In this document: piece by piece, positions 10,101-20,700 of the stretch
How positions within the stretch are numbered: position 1 is the stretch's first letter
How the letters are laid out: each line of letters opens with the position of its first letter
Assembly: GCF_037969875.1 (NCBI RefSeq)
Contig: NZ_CP150218.1
Coordinates: forward strand, 3,224,001 to 3,288,000
Direction of reading: 5' to 3'
Source: Paenibacillus sp. FSL R7-0337
Lineage (GTDB): Bacteria > Bacillota > Bacilli > Paenibacillales > Paenibacillaceae
DNA length: 64,000 bases
The notes under the pieces: generated by a model
What the model was told of the DNA's origin: nothing
Database searches by the model: none
The model's input: only the letters and a program-made list of their open reading frames with translations
Program-made: the position numbers and the translations under genes

Positions 10101-13100
10101 TCCGCACGCCGTAATTGCTTCTCCATCAATTTGCAGCTTACTGCTGTTGCCAGCTTATCCAATTCTCCATAGCTTATTTCCTTCCGGGAGGTCACTAACG
10201 CGATTTGATTGGGATTCGCCTTGGCATAACGGAAGATTGGATCGTGTAACAATTCACAATCTATTGGCTGATCCGTGGCGTTGGCCTCAAGAACGATAGA
10301 CAGATCAACCTCTCTAAGTAGCTGATTATAAGTACTGCTCCATGTAGACTCATCAGTAGCTAACCGATTCATAATTCCTTCGTAAGTCTCCCACATTTGG
10401 TCCAGCATTCCTTGCGGGAACATCTCTTCCAGCGCATGCCAGCTTAGCAAGAGGCCATTCTCCATCTCCATTGCCGTATGATCCAGCCATACTTGAGGAG
10501 TCTGAGATATCAGGTAGGAATAATCACCCAATGTCTCGAAGAACTCTTTTTCACCTGCAACCTTTTGTACGATGGTGCTAGTAAAGACTACCGGAAACAC
10601 TGGTCCTGAACTCCCGCCTCGCAGCTTTGCAAGCTTACGTAAGATAGAAGTTCCGCTTATATACCGGTTATCGAGATTCTCCCAACTATTCTGCTGTAAT
10701 TCTCTGGCACATTCTTCAAAGGTCTTCTGTTTATTCAGGCTGACAACAACCGGAGCAAAGGAGGCAAATTCCCCTACAATCTGCTTGACCTGCTCATGAA
10801 TAGGCAAGCGGTTAATGATCGGTGTATTAATACAAAACTCATTGGATTTGCTCCAAAGACCGAGTACCTGAGCAAACACGGTTAGAATCACGCTGGAAGG
10901 AGATAACGCCCGTTTTACAGCAGCCTCTTTAATTTGATCCCATCTGGAGGTTTCAACAACAAAACTCCAACGTTTAAACCGGATTTCTGTTATAGATGAA
11001 ATATCCTTAGCCACTGGCAGCTCAGGAGCTGTATTCGCTGGCAGACTCTTTATCTTCTGCTCCCAGAATTCATCCGCTTTGACGTATGGCGGTGAATCCT
11101 TCAGTTGCTTCTCTGCCAGAACATAATCCCTGAAGGAAAGGTCTAACACCGCAGGCTGAAGAGCTTCTCCCCTGTACAGCTGCGCCCACTCGCTCTGCAG
11201 AATCCGCATGCTGCCCACATCGCAAATCACCAAATCCATACTGAAATGAATACGCACCTTGTTCTCGGGTAACTGCGTTGTACGAATCTCAAAGAGAGGC
11301 CATTCCGTTACAGGACGGACAACGTGGTCCATTTGGGACCGGACAACTAGCGCTTCTACCTCAGCCGACTCGTGATCCAGTTTCCGCACATCCAAATTCC
11401 GAATGTTATAGGTTAATCTCTCCGTAAGGATGCGCTGGCCTCCGTCGGGTAACAGGACTGAACGAAGCATCTCATGGCGGTCGATCAACGCTTGCCAGCT
11501 TTGCTCCAGTCGCTGAATATCAAGTCCCTCTTTCTCCGATTCGTAATAAACATGCGCCGCTATGTTGCCCACACCGAAACTGGATATCCGTCCCAGCCAT
11601 TGTGCTTCTTGCATTTCGGTTAATGGGAACGGATCAGCTCTCCTTTCCACATCCTCAATAACATTATTGAGCTTCCAAAGCTCTTGCGCGGGTTCAGAAG
11701 GCTGATCTGCTCTTGAAGAAATAGCAAGCCCGATTTCTTGTGCTAAAGCTTCAACCGTAGGAAATCTATAAAACTCATTCAATTTAATTTCAATTCCGAA
11801 TTGCTCGTTTATCCTGGACAGCAATTGAATTGCCAATAAAGAATGTCCGCCCAGTTCAAAGAAGCTATCGTAAATGCCGATGGAATGGAAGCCAAGCACA
11901 GCTGAAAAAGCATACATCGTCTTCTGTTCAAGCTCATTACGAGGGGCTTGTCCGCTGCTGTACAGCACCTTATCCTGCTCATCAAGCCCGGACTCCGAAT
12001 CGCTTATCACCACATCAAAATCAGTGTCCAGGTCATGGGTGTGGGGCTCCATCCAATACCGTCTCCGCTCAAACGGGTACACAGGAAGTTCAACTTTACG
12101 CCGGGTGCCTTCTTCCGAGAATTCATTCCAATGGAATACAGCACCATTAGTCCACAGCTTCCCGGCTGAACCGTAAATGTATTTCACAGAATGGCTTTTT
12201 TCCCTGGCATGCGGCAGAGAAGCGAACACCTTAGTCGTCGGTTGAATATTTTTCATAAAGATACTCAAGACGTTTCCAGGCCCAACTTCAATAAAGAGAC
12301 TCTCCTCATTCTCCAATAACTTGTCCGCCCCATCACTGAAACGTACCGAAGAGATAATATGACTGGCCCAGTATTCATGTGATGTAGCTTGTCCGGCTTC
12401 AATCCAATCACCGGTTACATTAGACAGGTAAGGAATTGTTGGCTGATTGAGTGCTATTCCTTGCATAAACCGTAAGTATTGCTCATAAGCCGGTTGCATC
12501 ATCCATGAATGGAAAGCATGAGAGGTGTGCAGCCTACTGCAGCTTATGCCATTCTCCTCAATGGTCTGCATGAACTTTCTTATGTCATTCTCCGGTCCGC
12601 TTACAACCGTAAACCCCGGCCCATTCACAGCAGCAACAGATAGTTTCTCAGTCAAGTAAGGAGTTATATCCTGCTCAGAGGCCGAAATACCGCACATAGA
12701 GCCAGCGGGAAGATTACCTATGAACTCGCCTCTTTTAGCCGTCAGCATCAGTCCCTGCTCAAATGTAAATACACCTGCCAGACAGGCAGCAGCATATTCA
12801 CCAATACTGTGTCCTATGCATGCATCCGGGTTGATTCCCCAGCTCATCCAGAGCTTGGCTAGCGCATATTCAATCAGGAATATCACCGGTTGTGTAATAT
12901 GAGTTAATGTGAGCAGACGTTCTGCCTCTGCTTCTTCCCCCTCTGACGGAAAGAGCACGGCCAGCACATTAATCTTCATAAATTCCTGTAACAGATCAGC
13001 TCCCTGGTCAATCAACTGTTTGAATACAAGCTCACTATCGTACAGTTCCTTCGCCATATGAATATATTGAGAACCTTGTCCCGGGAACATAAACACAATT

Positions 13101-14686
13101 CTCGATTTAGTCTGTTTGATGAAGCCTATCCATTTATTTTTTGTCTCGTAATCCTCAAGTACACCAGCCAAATCTGAGGCAGTGGAGCCAACAGCTGCCA
13201 GCCGATACTCAAATGCTCTGCGCCCAACTCTTAGGGTATGAGCTACATCGCCCAAATTCACCTCTGGATTTGACCTTAAAAAGCAGGCCATACTTGCTGA
13301 CATTTCGCTTAATGCGTGCTGGCTTCGTGCAGACAGCAGCACAAGCTCTGGAGAGGAAGCCGCGGAGTTCTTCGTTTCGGTCCATTCCTCCAAAATCAAG
13401 TGTGCATTCGTTCCTCCGATCCCAAAAGATGAGATGGCACACCTTAGCGGTTCTCCCTCTACCCGCTCCCAATCCTTGACCTGCGTATTCACATAAAACG
13501 GTGATTTCTCGATTTGCAAATGAGGATTAGGCGTCTGATAGTTCAGGCTCGGAACAAGTATTTTATGCTTCAGGCACAGCACCATCTTGATAAAACTCGC
13601 AACTCCCGCTGCACACTCCAAATGTCCCAAATTGCTTTTTACCGAGCCGAGAGCAATCTGCTGTTGATGATGACTGGAACCATACACCTGGTTTAGCGAT
13701 TCGAACTCGACCGGGTCTCCCAAAAAGGTACCGGTACCATGAGCCTCAACAGCGGTAATACTATGCTGCGGAATGTCCGCGAGTGCCAACGCAGTCTTAA
13801 TAACCGTCTCCTGCCCTTTTCTTCCTGGTGCAGTATAACCCACCTTTTCGCCGCCATCATTATTAACACTGGAACCTTTGATCACAGCATGAATGATGTC
13901 GCCATCCCGAACAGCATCTTCCAACCGTTTCAAGACGACTACCCCTGCTCCACTGCCAAATATAGTTCCTGAAGCATCAGCATCAAAAGGGCGACAATGT
14001 CCGTCTTTAGATAAGATCATATCTGACTGATACATATAACCTGTCTTGTGAGGACTGCGCACAGTAACTCCGCCCGCCAATGCAACATCGCATTCCTGAT
14101 TCAGCAGACTCTGGGAAGCGTAATGGATGGCCACCAAGGCAGTAGAACACGCTGTCTGAATGGATAGAGCAGGACCCGATAAGTTCATCTTGTAAGCAAC
14201 ACGGGTTGCCAAATTATCTTTATCATTGGAGATTTGTACAAAGAAATTATCAGCACTACTGCCTGCCCCCCTTCCATTCAGTACATTGTTCAGCAAATAG
14301 GAATTAAAGGTCGAGCCGGCAAATACCCCGATACTTCCATTGTATTGCTCAGAATCGCAACCGGATTTCTCCAGAGCATGCCAGCACAGCTCCAGAAATA
14401 TTCGATGCTGGGGGTCCATCATAGCCGCTTCTTTGGCACTGTATCCAAAAAAGGAGGCGGCAAACTTATCATAATGATCTATAAAGGAGCCGTATTTCAC
14501 ATAATTCGGATGTTCTAACGTCTCCTGCCGAATGCCTGAGTATAGTAGCTCTTCATCCGATATGGGAATTACAGACTCTAATCCGCTTACCAGGTTACCC
14601 CAGAACTCTTCCGGGCTTGCAGCATCAGGAAATCGGCAATCCATACCAATTACGGCTATATCTAATGCACCAAAATTATTATCCAT
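7145..14686 (-). CDS. Hybrid PKS-NRPS: KS-AT-ACP-Cy-A(Cys)-PCP-degenerate C
   Basis: A 2,513-residue megasynthase. The KS domain (about 8-435) has Cys180 in TACSTA, His316 in EAHGTGT and His355 in SNLGHLE. AT (about 530-870) has Ser627 in GHSIGEYAAA and HAFH at 723-726, the malonyl-CoA signature. ACP has Ser949 in GGHSLL. No KR, DH, ER or methyltransferase lies between AT and ACP, so the beta-keto group should survive. Cy (about 1015-1450) has DxxxxDxxS at D1151/D1156/S1159 and the Cy motif QTPQVWLD. The A domain (about 1480-1975) has pocket residues D1676 L1677 Y1680 N1719 L1745 S1747 L1771 I1779 W1780 K1968, the cysteine code. PCP has Ser2026 in LGGDSI. The last 430 residues are a C/E-like domain in which HHxxxDG is replaced by WNELIMDQ. 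The start ATG has AAGGAG upstream. Confidence 0.95.
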   Translation of the reverse strand: MDNNFGALDIAVIGMDCRFPDAASPEEFWGNLVSGLESVIPISDEELLYSGIRQETLEHPNYVKYGSFIDHYDKFAASFFGYSAKEAAMMDPQHRIFLELCWHALEKSGCDSEQYNGSIGVFAGSTFNSYLLNNVLNGRGAGSSADNFFVQISNDKDNLATRVAYKMNLSGPALSIQTACSTALVAIHYASQSLLNQECDVALAGGVTVRSPHKTGYMYQSDMILSKDGHCRPFDADASGTIFGSGAGVVVLKRLEDAVRDGDIIHAVIKGSSVNNDGGEKVGYTAPGRKGQETVIKTALALADIPQHSITAVEAHGTGTFLGDPVEFESLNQVYGSSHHQQQIALGSVKSNLGHLECAAGVASFIKMVLCLKHKILVPSLNYQTPNPHLQIEKSPFYVNTQVKDWERVEGEPLRCAISSFGIGGTNAHLILEEWTETKNSAASSPELVLLSARSQHALSEMSASMACFLRSNPEVNLGDVAHTLRVGRRAFEYRLAAVGSTASDLAGVLEDYETKNKWIGFIKQTKSRIVFMFPGQGSQYIHMAKELYDSELVFKQLIDQGADLLQEFMKINVLAVLFPSEGEEAEAERLLTLTHITQPVIFLIEYALAKLWMSWGINPDACIGHSIGEYAAACLAGVFTFEQGLMLTAKRGEFIGNLPAGSMCGISASEQDITPYLTEKLSVAAVNGPGFTVVSGPENDIRKFMQTIEENGISCSRLHTSHAFHSWMMQPAYEQYLRFMQGIALNQPTIPYLSNVTGDWIEAGQATSHEYWASHIISSVRFSDGADKLLENEESLFIEVGPGNVLSIFMKNIQPTTKVFASLPHAREKSHSVKYIYGSAGKLWTNGAVFHWNEFSEEGTRRKVELPVYPFERRRYWMEPHTHDLDTDFDVVISDSESGLDEQDKVLYSSGQAPRNELEQKTMYAFSAVLGFHSIGIYDSFFELGGHSLLAIQLLSRINEQFGIEIKLNEFYRFPTVEALAQEIGLAISSRADQPSEPAQELWKLNNVIEDVERRADPFPLTEMQEAQWLGRISSFGVGNIAAHVYYESEKEGLDIQRLEQSWQALIDRHEMLRSVLLPDGGQRILTERLTYNIRNLDVRKLDHESAEVEALVVRSQMDHVVRPVTEWPLFEIRTTQLPENKVRIHFSMDLVICDVGSMRILQSEWAQLYRGEALQPAVLDLSFRDYVLAEKQLKDSPPYVKADEFWEQKIKSLPANTAPELPVAKDISSITEIRFKRWSFVVETSRWDQIKEAAVKRALSPSSVILTVFAQVLGLWSKSNEFCINTPIINRLPIHEQVKQIVGEFASFAPVVVSLNKQKTFEECARELQQNSWENLDNRYISGTSILRKLAKLRGGSSGPVFPVVFTSTIVQKVAGEKEFFETLGDYSYLISQTPQVWLDHTAMEMENGLLLSWHALEEMFPQGMLDQMWETYEGIMNRLATDESTWSSTYNQLLREVDLSIVLEANATDQPIDCELLHDPIFRYAKANPNQIALVTSRKEISYGELDKLATAVSCKLMEKQLRRAELVPVIMEKGYEQVVAVLGILQGGGAYLPLDPELPRERLQYILESSAVRVILIQEKYRASLQWIQDLGIAVETITSHNAVSSDKVTRRDSCQELDDLAYVIFTSGSTGMPKGVMITHRAAQNTIMDINAKFQVSSEDIGFALSELNFDLSVYDIFGILGAGGELVIPDAHSSRDPKHWLDMLSLHKVSVWNSVPALMAMLVEYTALLEASLPFRLVLLSGDWIPLNLASRIKKQAALAQVMGLGGATEASIWSNYYPIQEVDPSWRSIPYGKPLSNQKFHVYNKEFVDCPVWVPGDLYISGRGLSLGYLNDVTLTDQAFITHPDTGERLYRTGDMGRYLPDGNLEFMGREDFQVKISGFRIELEEIESVLLKHISVKGVVVHLAGKDTDKKTLTAYILVKDGMTLDTKELKLFTANALPNYMVPNQYMILDEFPLTVNGKIDRKSLPVPENTGRKSKAQDLSDNKVLNILIPIFAEVLRLAEEKVDMHTNFFTLGGDSIRGIQIISLASKEGIEISPQLFFEHSTLAELAEVLNNSMVELEDGEEQYVGELPLSAGQQLLLERYESLPALNQSLLFKVEKLMEPEKLESAFQYVVSRNAALQMQFNHSDGVWTQALYSKVKKPEIDYVDLNGLEEEEVHKLTEQIRSDQEQQSADILIKLILLDQPDQRLQYILLVWNELIMDQRSVGLFLEQIYDCYNQISAGEKIKQIHRTKQFRDWLNLNREEPAEQSLQDWDDSSVALHLGNPTETSDRMCTLNFTFMKEPVWSAVLEEAKLQDYELLLIAMGYSMQELGYAQQLWVDCMCEAEQKVLVQNEMNHILGQLGSIHSVLFRSDYRSGLSEYIRAGKTTMRNCKKWTEGKPSIHPEIKFTYSEALERLKPGIGVSSAVSLITSTSERAYRSPYLLEISASADQEELLFQIQFNAAQVDDRRMEKLGYSLLQNLQSLFLSIKSEDLDMYVASDYPDMSWSDAEFESFMGILATSH

Positions 14687-14721
14687 GACTCTCTCCTTTT
14701 CTGTGGCTTGCCCATATAATG

Positions 14722-17700
14722 TCAGCGGCGTTTGCTTCGATTGATTAATGCTTGTCTCTGTTTCGCCGCTTTCTCGCTAACAGCTGTATCCGCAATGGCT
14801 TCATTTACAAGCAGTTTACTCTGCGATTCTGCATCTTGCTGCATTAGGAACGCGGCCAAGCTGGCGATCGTAGGTTTTTCAAAAACGCGGACAACGGGGA
14901 ACTGAATCCCGGTCTCTTGTACGATCTCTCTCCAAGCCCGGGTGATTGTCAATGAATCAATCCCAAGCTCCAGGAAGCTTTTGTGGACATCAAGCTGGGC
15001 ATTCATGCCTGATTTCGCGAAAAATATACGATGGATTAGAGCTTCCATCTCATTCATTGCCGGGTTCGTGTTCCCCTGATCCGTTGGCCGTTCAATTGCC
15101 GGTTCCGGCAATGCCTTCAAATCGACCTTGCCAACCGGCGTGAGCGGCAATCTGTCCATAAATGTAAAGGATGAAGGCACCATATAATGCGGGAGCTTTT
15201 GAGTACAATATTTACGAATTTCCTCTTCTACTCGTTCTGGGAAGGACTCAATGGGTAAGTTGTCTTTCGCTTCCGTAGGAACTCCCCGCAGCGGATCTGC
15301 ATAATCAACCCCTCCAGCCAATAAAGTATGAAGAAGGATATGATCTGAATCCAACGCCAATAGTTCGGGAACCCGACGCTCATCGGTTAATGCACCGATT
15401 TGGCATACTCCAATTTCATTCTGAATACCAGAGGTCTCCAGCAGCTGTATGATTAGACCCGCTTCAATCAGGCAATAGTCTCTGGAACGTTTGCCGTACA
15501 AGGGTTCAATCGCCGGGAGCTTTCCTATCAGGAAAATCGTAAAGGCCGCCGATTCGTATATCATTCTATTCTCAATGACATGCAGATCCCCATTCATTTC
15601 CTTGGAGGTACGGAGAGGAATCAGCGTATGATCCAAAGGATGATAATAATAAGTACCTCCGCTTAATCCAGCTACCTTATTGTCCTTAATACATAAATAC
15701 ACCTGCACAGGGTATAAATGTCCTGCCGAACCATAGCGGAAACGTTCTGCATCCCCAACTTCCCTGCCTTGCAGACACCCTAAGAAGCTGGAAAGAGTCC
15801 GCAGAGACACCTGAGTATCCAGAAAACGTCTGGAGCTGGACCGTTTAATATAATCGTCATGATCGAATGGTTGCGCCTCCAGCATTATCGTGTGTTCTCC
15901 CGTTTCTCCGGCTTCACGCATTAACATTTCAGGCGCTCTAAGTCCCTTGTGGCTTAGTTTAAAAAGAATCCTTTCCTGCTTGTCAGTAATGAAGCTGTCG
16001 TCCCGCAGCTCTTGTGACATATTGCGGCCGAAATCATCTCCGCCTTGTTTTGCCATGTCCTCTGACTCAACCGCTGAATGCAGAACAAGATAGGAGGCTA
16101 AGCTGGCGTTTCCTTCTTTACCTAAGACCTTCTTAACTACAGCTCTTCTTACCTTCGGATGCTGATGAATCACGCTCTCGATTTCGCCCAGTTCAATACG
16201 GAAGCCGCCCAGCTTAATCTGGAAGTCTTCACGGCCCAGGAATTCGATATGACCCTCAGGATGAAAACGCCCTAAATCTCCTGTTCTATAGATCCGTTCA
16301 CCTGTAACAGGATGCTGCACAAATGACCTCTTCGTCTTTTCCTGATCCCCAAAGTAATTCAAAGCGACTCCGGCACCGCCAATGTACAATTCGCCTGTCA
16401 CCCATTCCGGGCAATCACTTAAATCCGGGTGAAGCACGTAAAACTTTTGATTGGACAAAGGTTTCCCGTACGGAATACTGCTCCAAGAAGAATCTATATA
16501 ACGGAGAGGATGGTAGATCGACCAGATAGATGCTTCAGTAGCTCCGCCGAGACTGATAATTTCCGTAGCAGGCCCAAGCCGCCAAATACGCTCAGGAAGA
16601 TGTAATGGAATCCAGTCACCACTCATTAGTACCGTCCTTAATTGGATGCTGCATCGCATCGCTTCTACTGTCTCCACCAGCATCTCCATCAAGGATGGAA
16701 CCGAATTCCAAATCGTAACTTTATGCCGCTTCATCATCTCTAACCAATGTGCAGGGTTGCGTTCCGTAGACGGATCAGGGATAACAATAGCTCCTCCCGC
16801 CAGGAGAATTCCAAAAATATCGTACACCGACAAGTCAAAACTGAGAGAAGACAATGCCAAAATCCGATCCTTTTCATGAATCTCAAACTTATGATTAATA
16901 TCCAGAATCGTATTAAGTGCTCCCCGGTGAGAGATGGACACCCCTTTAGGCAGTCCTGTTGATCCCGAAGTATATAACACATAGGCCAAATCATCCGGAC
17001 TGGCATCAGTCTCTACAATTTTGACCTGCTCCTGTAAAATAGTCTCATCCACGACACAACAGGTTATGCCGGGAGGCAGGCCCTTAAGGAGGCGTTGGGC
17101 GAAAATAAACCTGACACTGCTATGCTCCATCACATATTCTTGACGCGCTTTAGGCAATGCAGGATCTATGCACACATAAGCGGCTCCTGCCATTACAACT
17201 CCTAGAACAACTACGATTTGTTCCCAGCATTTTTCCATAGATACAGCAATTAATTCATTCGGCCTAGCTCCCTGTGCTTTTAATGAAGCTGCAATAAAAC
17301 TGGCACCGTTCAATATTTCCCCATACGTTAATGTACGTGCAGATGTAATGATTCCTGCATTCCCCGGCTTTTGAATCGCATGCTTCACAAACCGGCTGTA
17401 CAGCATCTCATCAGGCACTTCGGACAACTGTGCTTCGGTCCGGTTATACGTAGTTCTCCGCTCCAGCTGCTTCTCAGGCAGAAGACCGCCGTCCAGACTG
17501 CTCCATCTCTCTGAATGTAAGGCCAGTTCCTCCAGGTATTTAATGTACACATGGAATAGATCATCCAGCATCTTATTTGGAAACAATTCTTCTATGGCAT
17601 CCAGGCTTAGAATCAAATCGTCTCCCTCTTCATACACCTGGTGATCCAGGTACACCTGAGGCGTCTGGGATTGGGTCTCTACCTTTCCAAAAAAATTGTC

Positions 17701-20700
17701 GCCTCCACCGAATACCATGGAGGATTCGCTGGATATCGCACTTGTGAAGACTACTGGCAGAACAGACTCATATGGTGATTTCCCCCACTTATGACCAAGA
17801 TCCCTAACTACATTAACACCACTGTAATAACGGTGATCCATATCTTCAGCCAGTTGGCGCTGTATCCGTTGCGCATAGTCCGCAAAGGATTCGGCTCGTG
17901 CCAGGTCTACTCCAAATACCAGAACTGAAGTGAACTCGCCAACGAGCAGGTGAATATCGGGATGAAGGGGCTGCCGGTTAAAGAGCGTCAAGTTCAGTGA
18001 ATATTGTGCCGATTGGCTCCACATTCCGAGTATTTTGGAGTACGCCGAAAGAATAACTACAGAGGGCGTCACTCCGTGTAAGGAAGACTGTTCCTTTAAC
18101 TTGTTCCACAGGTGTGAAGGAAGTGTGTAACTCCGGTGATGGAATTTGATTTCACCCAGATTCATTAACGACTTAACCAATGGCAGGACGGGGGCATGAG
18201 GCAGCTGCTCCACACGATTTTTCCAATAAATCTCAGATTTCCGATATAACTCAGTTCCCTTAAGCAGCTCTAACGCATGGCAATAATCCCGGAAGGTGTA
18301 ATTTAATTCATTGAGCGATGTTTCCAGATCTACATACGTCTGGTACCACTCTTTAAATAGCAGATTGATGCTCCAGATATCCGCAATCATTAGATCAATA
18401 CTGAAATGCAAAATACTTTCCTGTGGGCCTAGCTTGCTATGATGAATTTCAAACATCGGCCAAGTATCCAGAGGGATAACCTGATGACTGAGTTTGCGTG
18501 TTATTTCTTCGCAGTGATCTTGTTGAAGGGTTGAATGCAGTGTACTTAAATCGTGGTAAGTAATATCATAGCTTGAGTTCGAATCTACTATAAGCTGTTT
18601 TCCGTCTGAAGTGATCATAGCTCTGAGCATTTCATGGCGCTTTACAATTTTCTGCCATGCAAGGTTTAATCGCTTATGATCCACATCCATTCGTTTCACC
18701 TTTATTTCGAGGTACCCGTGAGCGGCAATTCCACCTATCTCAAAGCCTTCATTACGCCCCATCCAATAGGCATTCTGAAGCTCCGTCAAAGGGAAGGTTT
18801 CACTCTCTACGTCCTTAATAGAACCGAGCGCTGCCAAATCCTCTAATGGATGTATTGACCCTTCTTTCGAATGGGTGAAATCCTTAATAATACATGCCAA
18901 TTCCGCTAACGTGCAGTTGAATAGATCAGCCAGTTCAAGCTGGCACAGGAACATATCTTCGATTTTTTGCTTGAGCATCATCATCGCCATTGAATCGAGT
19001 CCCATAGTCACCATACTGCTTGTAATACGGACTTGCTTGCAGTCTATACGGGTTGAACTGCCAACTAGCTCAAGGAGGCACTTCTCGATTTGCTTTAATT
19101 CAGCGGATGGTTCTTTCACATCATTATTGTCCTGACCGGCGATACTGGTATGCAACACATCAAGCTCACCCTGCAAGTAGGCTTCTTTACACTGCTTGCG
19201 CTGAACTTTTCCACTGGATGTCTTATGTATCCCTCCAAAGCGCAATAACAAGATCCCTTGTACTTGTAATCCATGAATTTCAGCAACAGATTTACGTATG
19301 CTGTCACAGATCCCCAGTGCATCTATCCGGTTGGTCTCCGTCCGTTTAATTTCTTGGGCGATATATAAGCATTCCTGATTCCCCTCCGTGACAGCAAATG
19401 CTGCGCAGCTGTTAGGTACAAGCTGGGGATGGCAATGGGCTGCCGTAAACTCAATATCATTTGGATAATAGTTCGAACCCCGGATAATAATTACGTCTTT
19501 TATTCTGCCGCTAATGTATAGCTGCCCTTCCCATACAAAACCCAAGTCGCCTGTACGCATAAAAGGCCCTTCTCCCGTTACAGCCAAATAAGCTGCGAAC
19601 GTATCGTTAGTGCTCTCAGGTTTATTCCAATATCCAATAGCGACGCTATCTGATGATACCCAAAGCTCTCCGACATGCCCCTCGGGACACTCTGTCAGGG
19701 TATCAGGGTTAACAATCACCACCTGTGTATCCGCTCTCGCTGCTCCCACACTGCAGTAACGTATCGTACCTGAATCCTTGCCGGCCGGTTCAGCGATATT
19801 CTGCTCAAGCTTATATTGATCTACATCCAATACCCGGACCGGACCACCCGTCGGCTTATGGGCTGTTACCGTAAGTGTCACCTCTGCCAGACCCCATGCA
19901 GGGGCCATAGCATTCTCCTTCCAGCCGCATACTTGGAAGGCCTGATTGAACACTTCCAGAGTAGAATATTGAACAGGTTCAGCACCGTTAATGGCTATAA
20001 CAATGCTGGATAAATCTAGCTCCTGCTTCTGTTCGGCTGTAGCATGGAGAACGCAATGTTCATAGGCAAAGTTGGGCATAAGTGTCATGGTACCCTTAAA
20101 ATCGGATATCGCTTTCAAAAACCGGAACGGTCTTGATACGAAATCTGCCGGCTGCATGAAGACTTGGCGATATCCTGAATAAATGGGCTGTAAGATCGTG
20201 AGCACAAGTCCCATATCATGATAATGAGGAATCCATGACACGCCAATGGAATCCTGTGTAAGGTCAAAGCTCCATTGGTTAACATCCATATTGTGCATGA
20301 TGTTGTTATGCGTGATCATGACTCCCTTAGGTGTAGAGGTGGAGCCTGAAGTATACTGCAGGTAAGCCAGTTCATCTCGCTGGTAGTTCATTGGCTTGAA
20401 ATCGTCCGGATTCACTTCCTCCGCCTGTTCCACTGTTAACCAATTAAAGGTTGTGCCGGAGAATTGATTATCGGTAAATTTTTTGATCGTTGAAATGCGC
20501 TTGCTATCGCTCATAAAGATTTGGGGATCACAGTCCTCTATGATAGACAACATCCGGTCAGACTTTCTTCTAGTAATGAAATGATAGAGAGGGACGGCAG
20601 TTACTCCCGCGTAAAGACAACCCAAAAAAGCGACAATAAAATCCAAACCATCCGGATACATTAGAATGGCCCGTTTCCCGGACAACCCCAAGCTTTGCAT

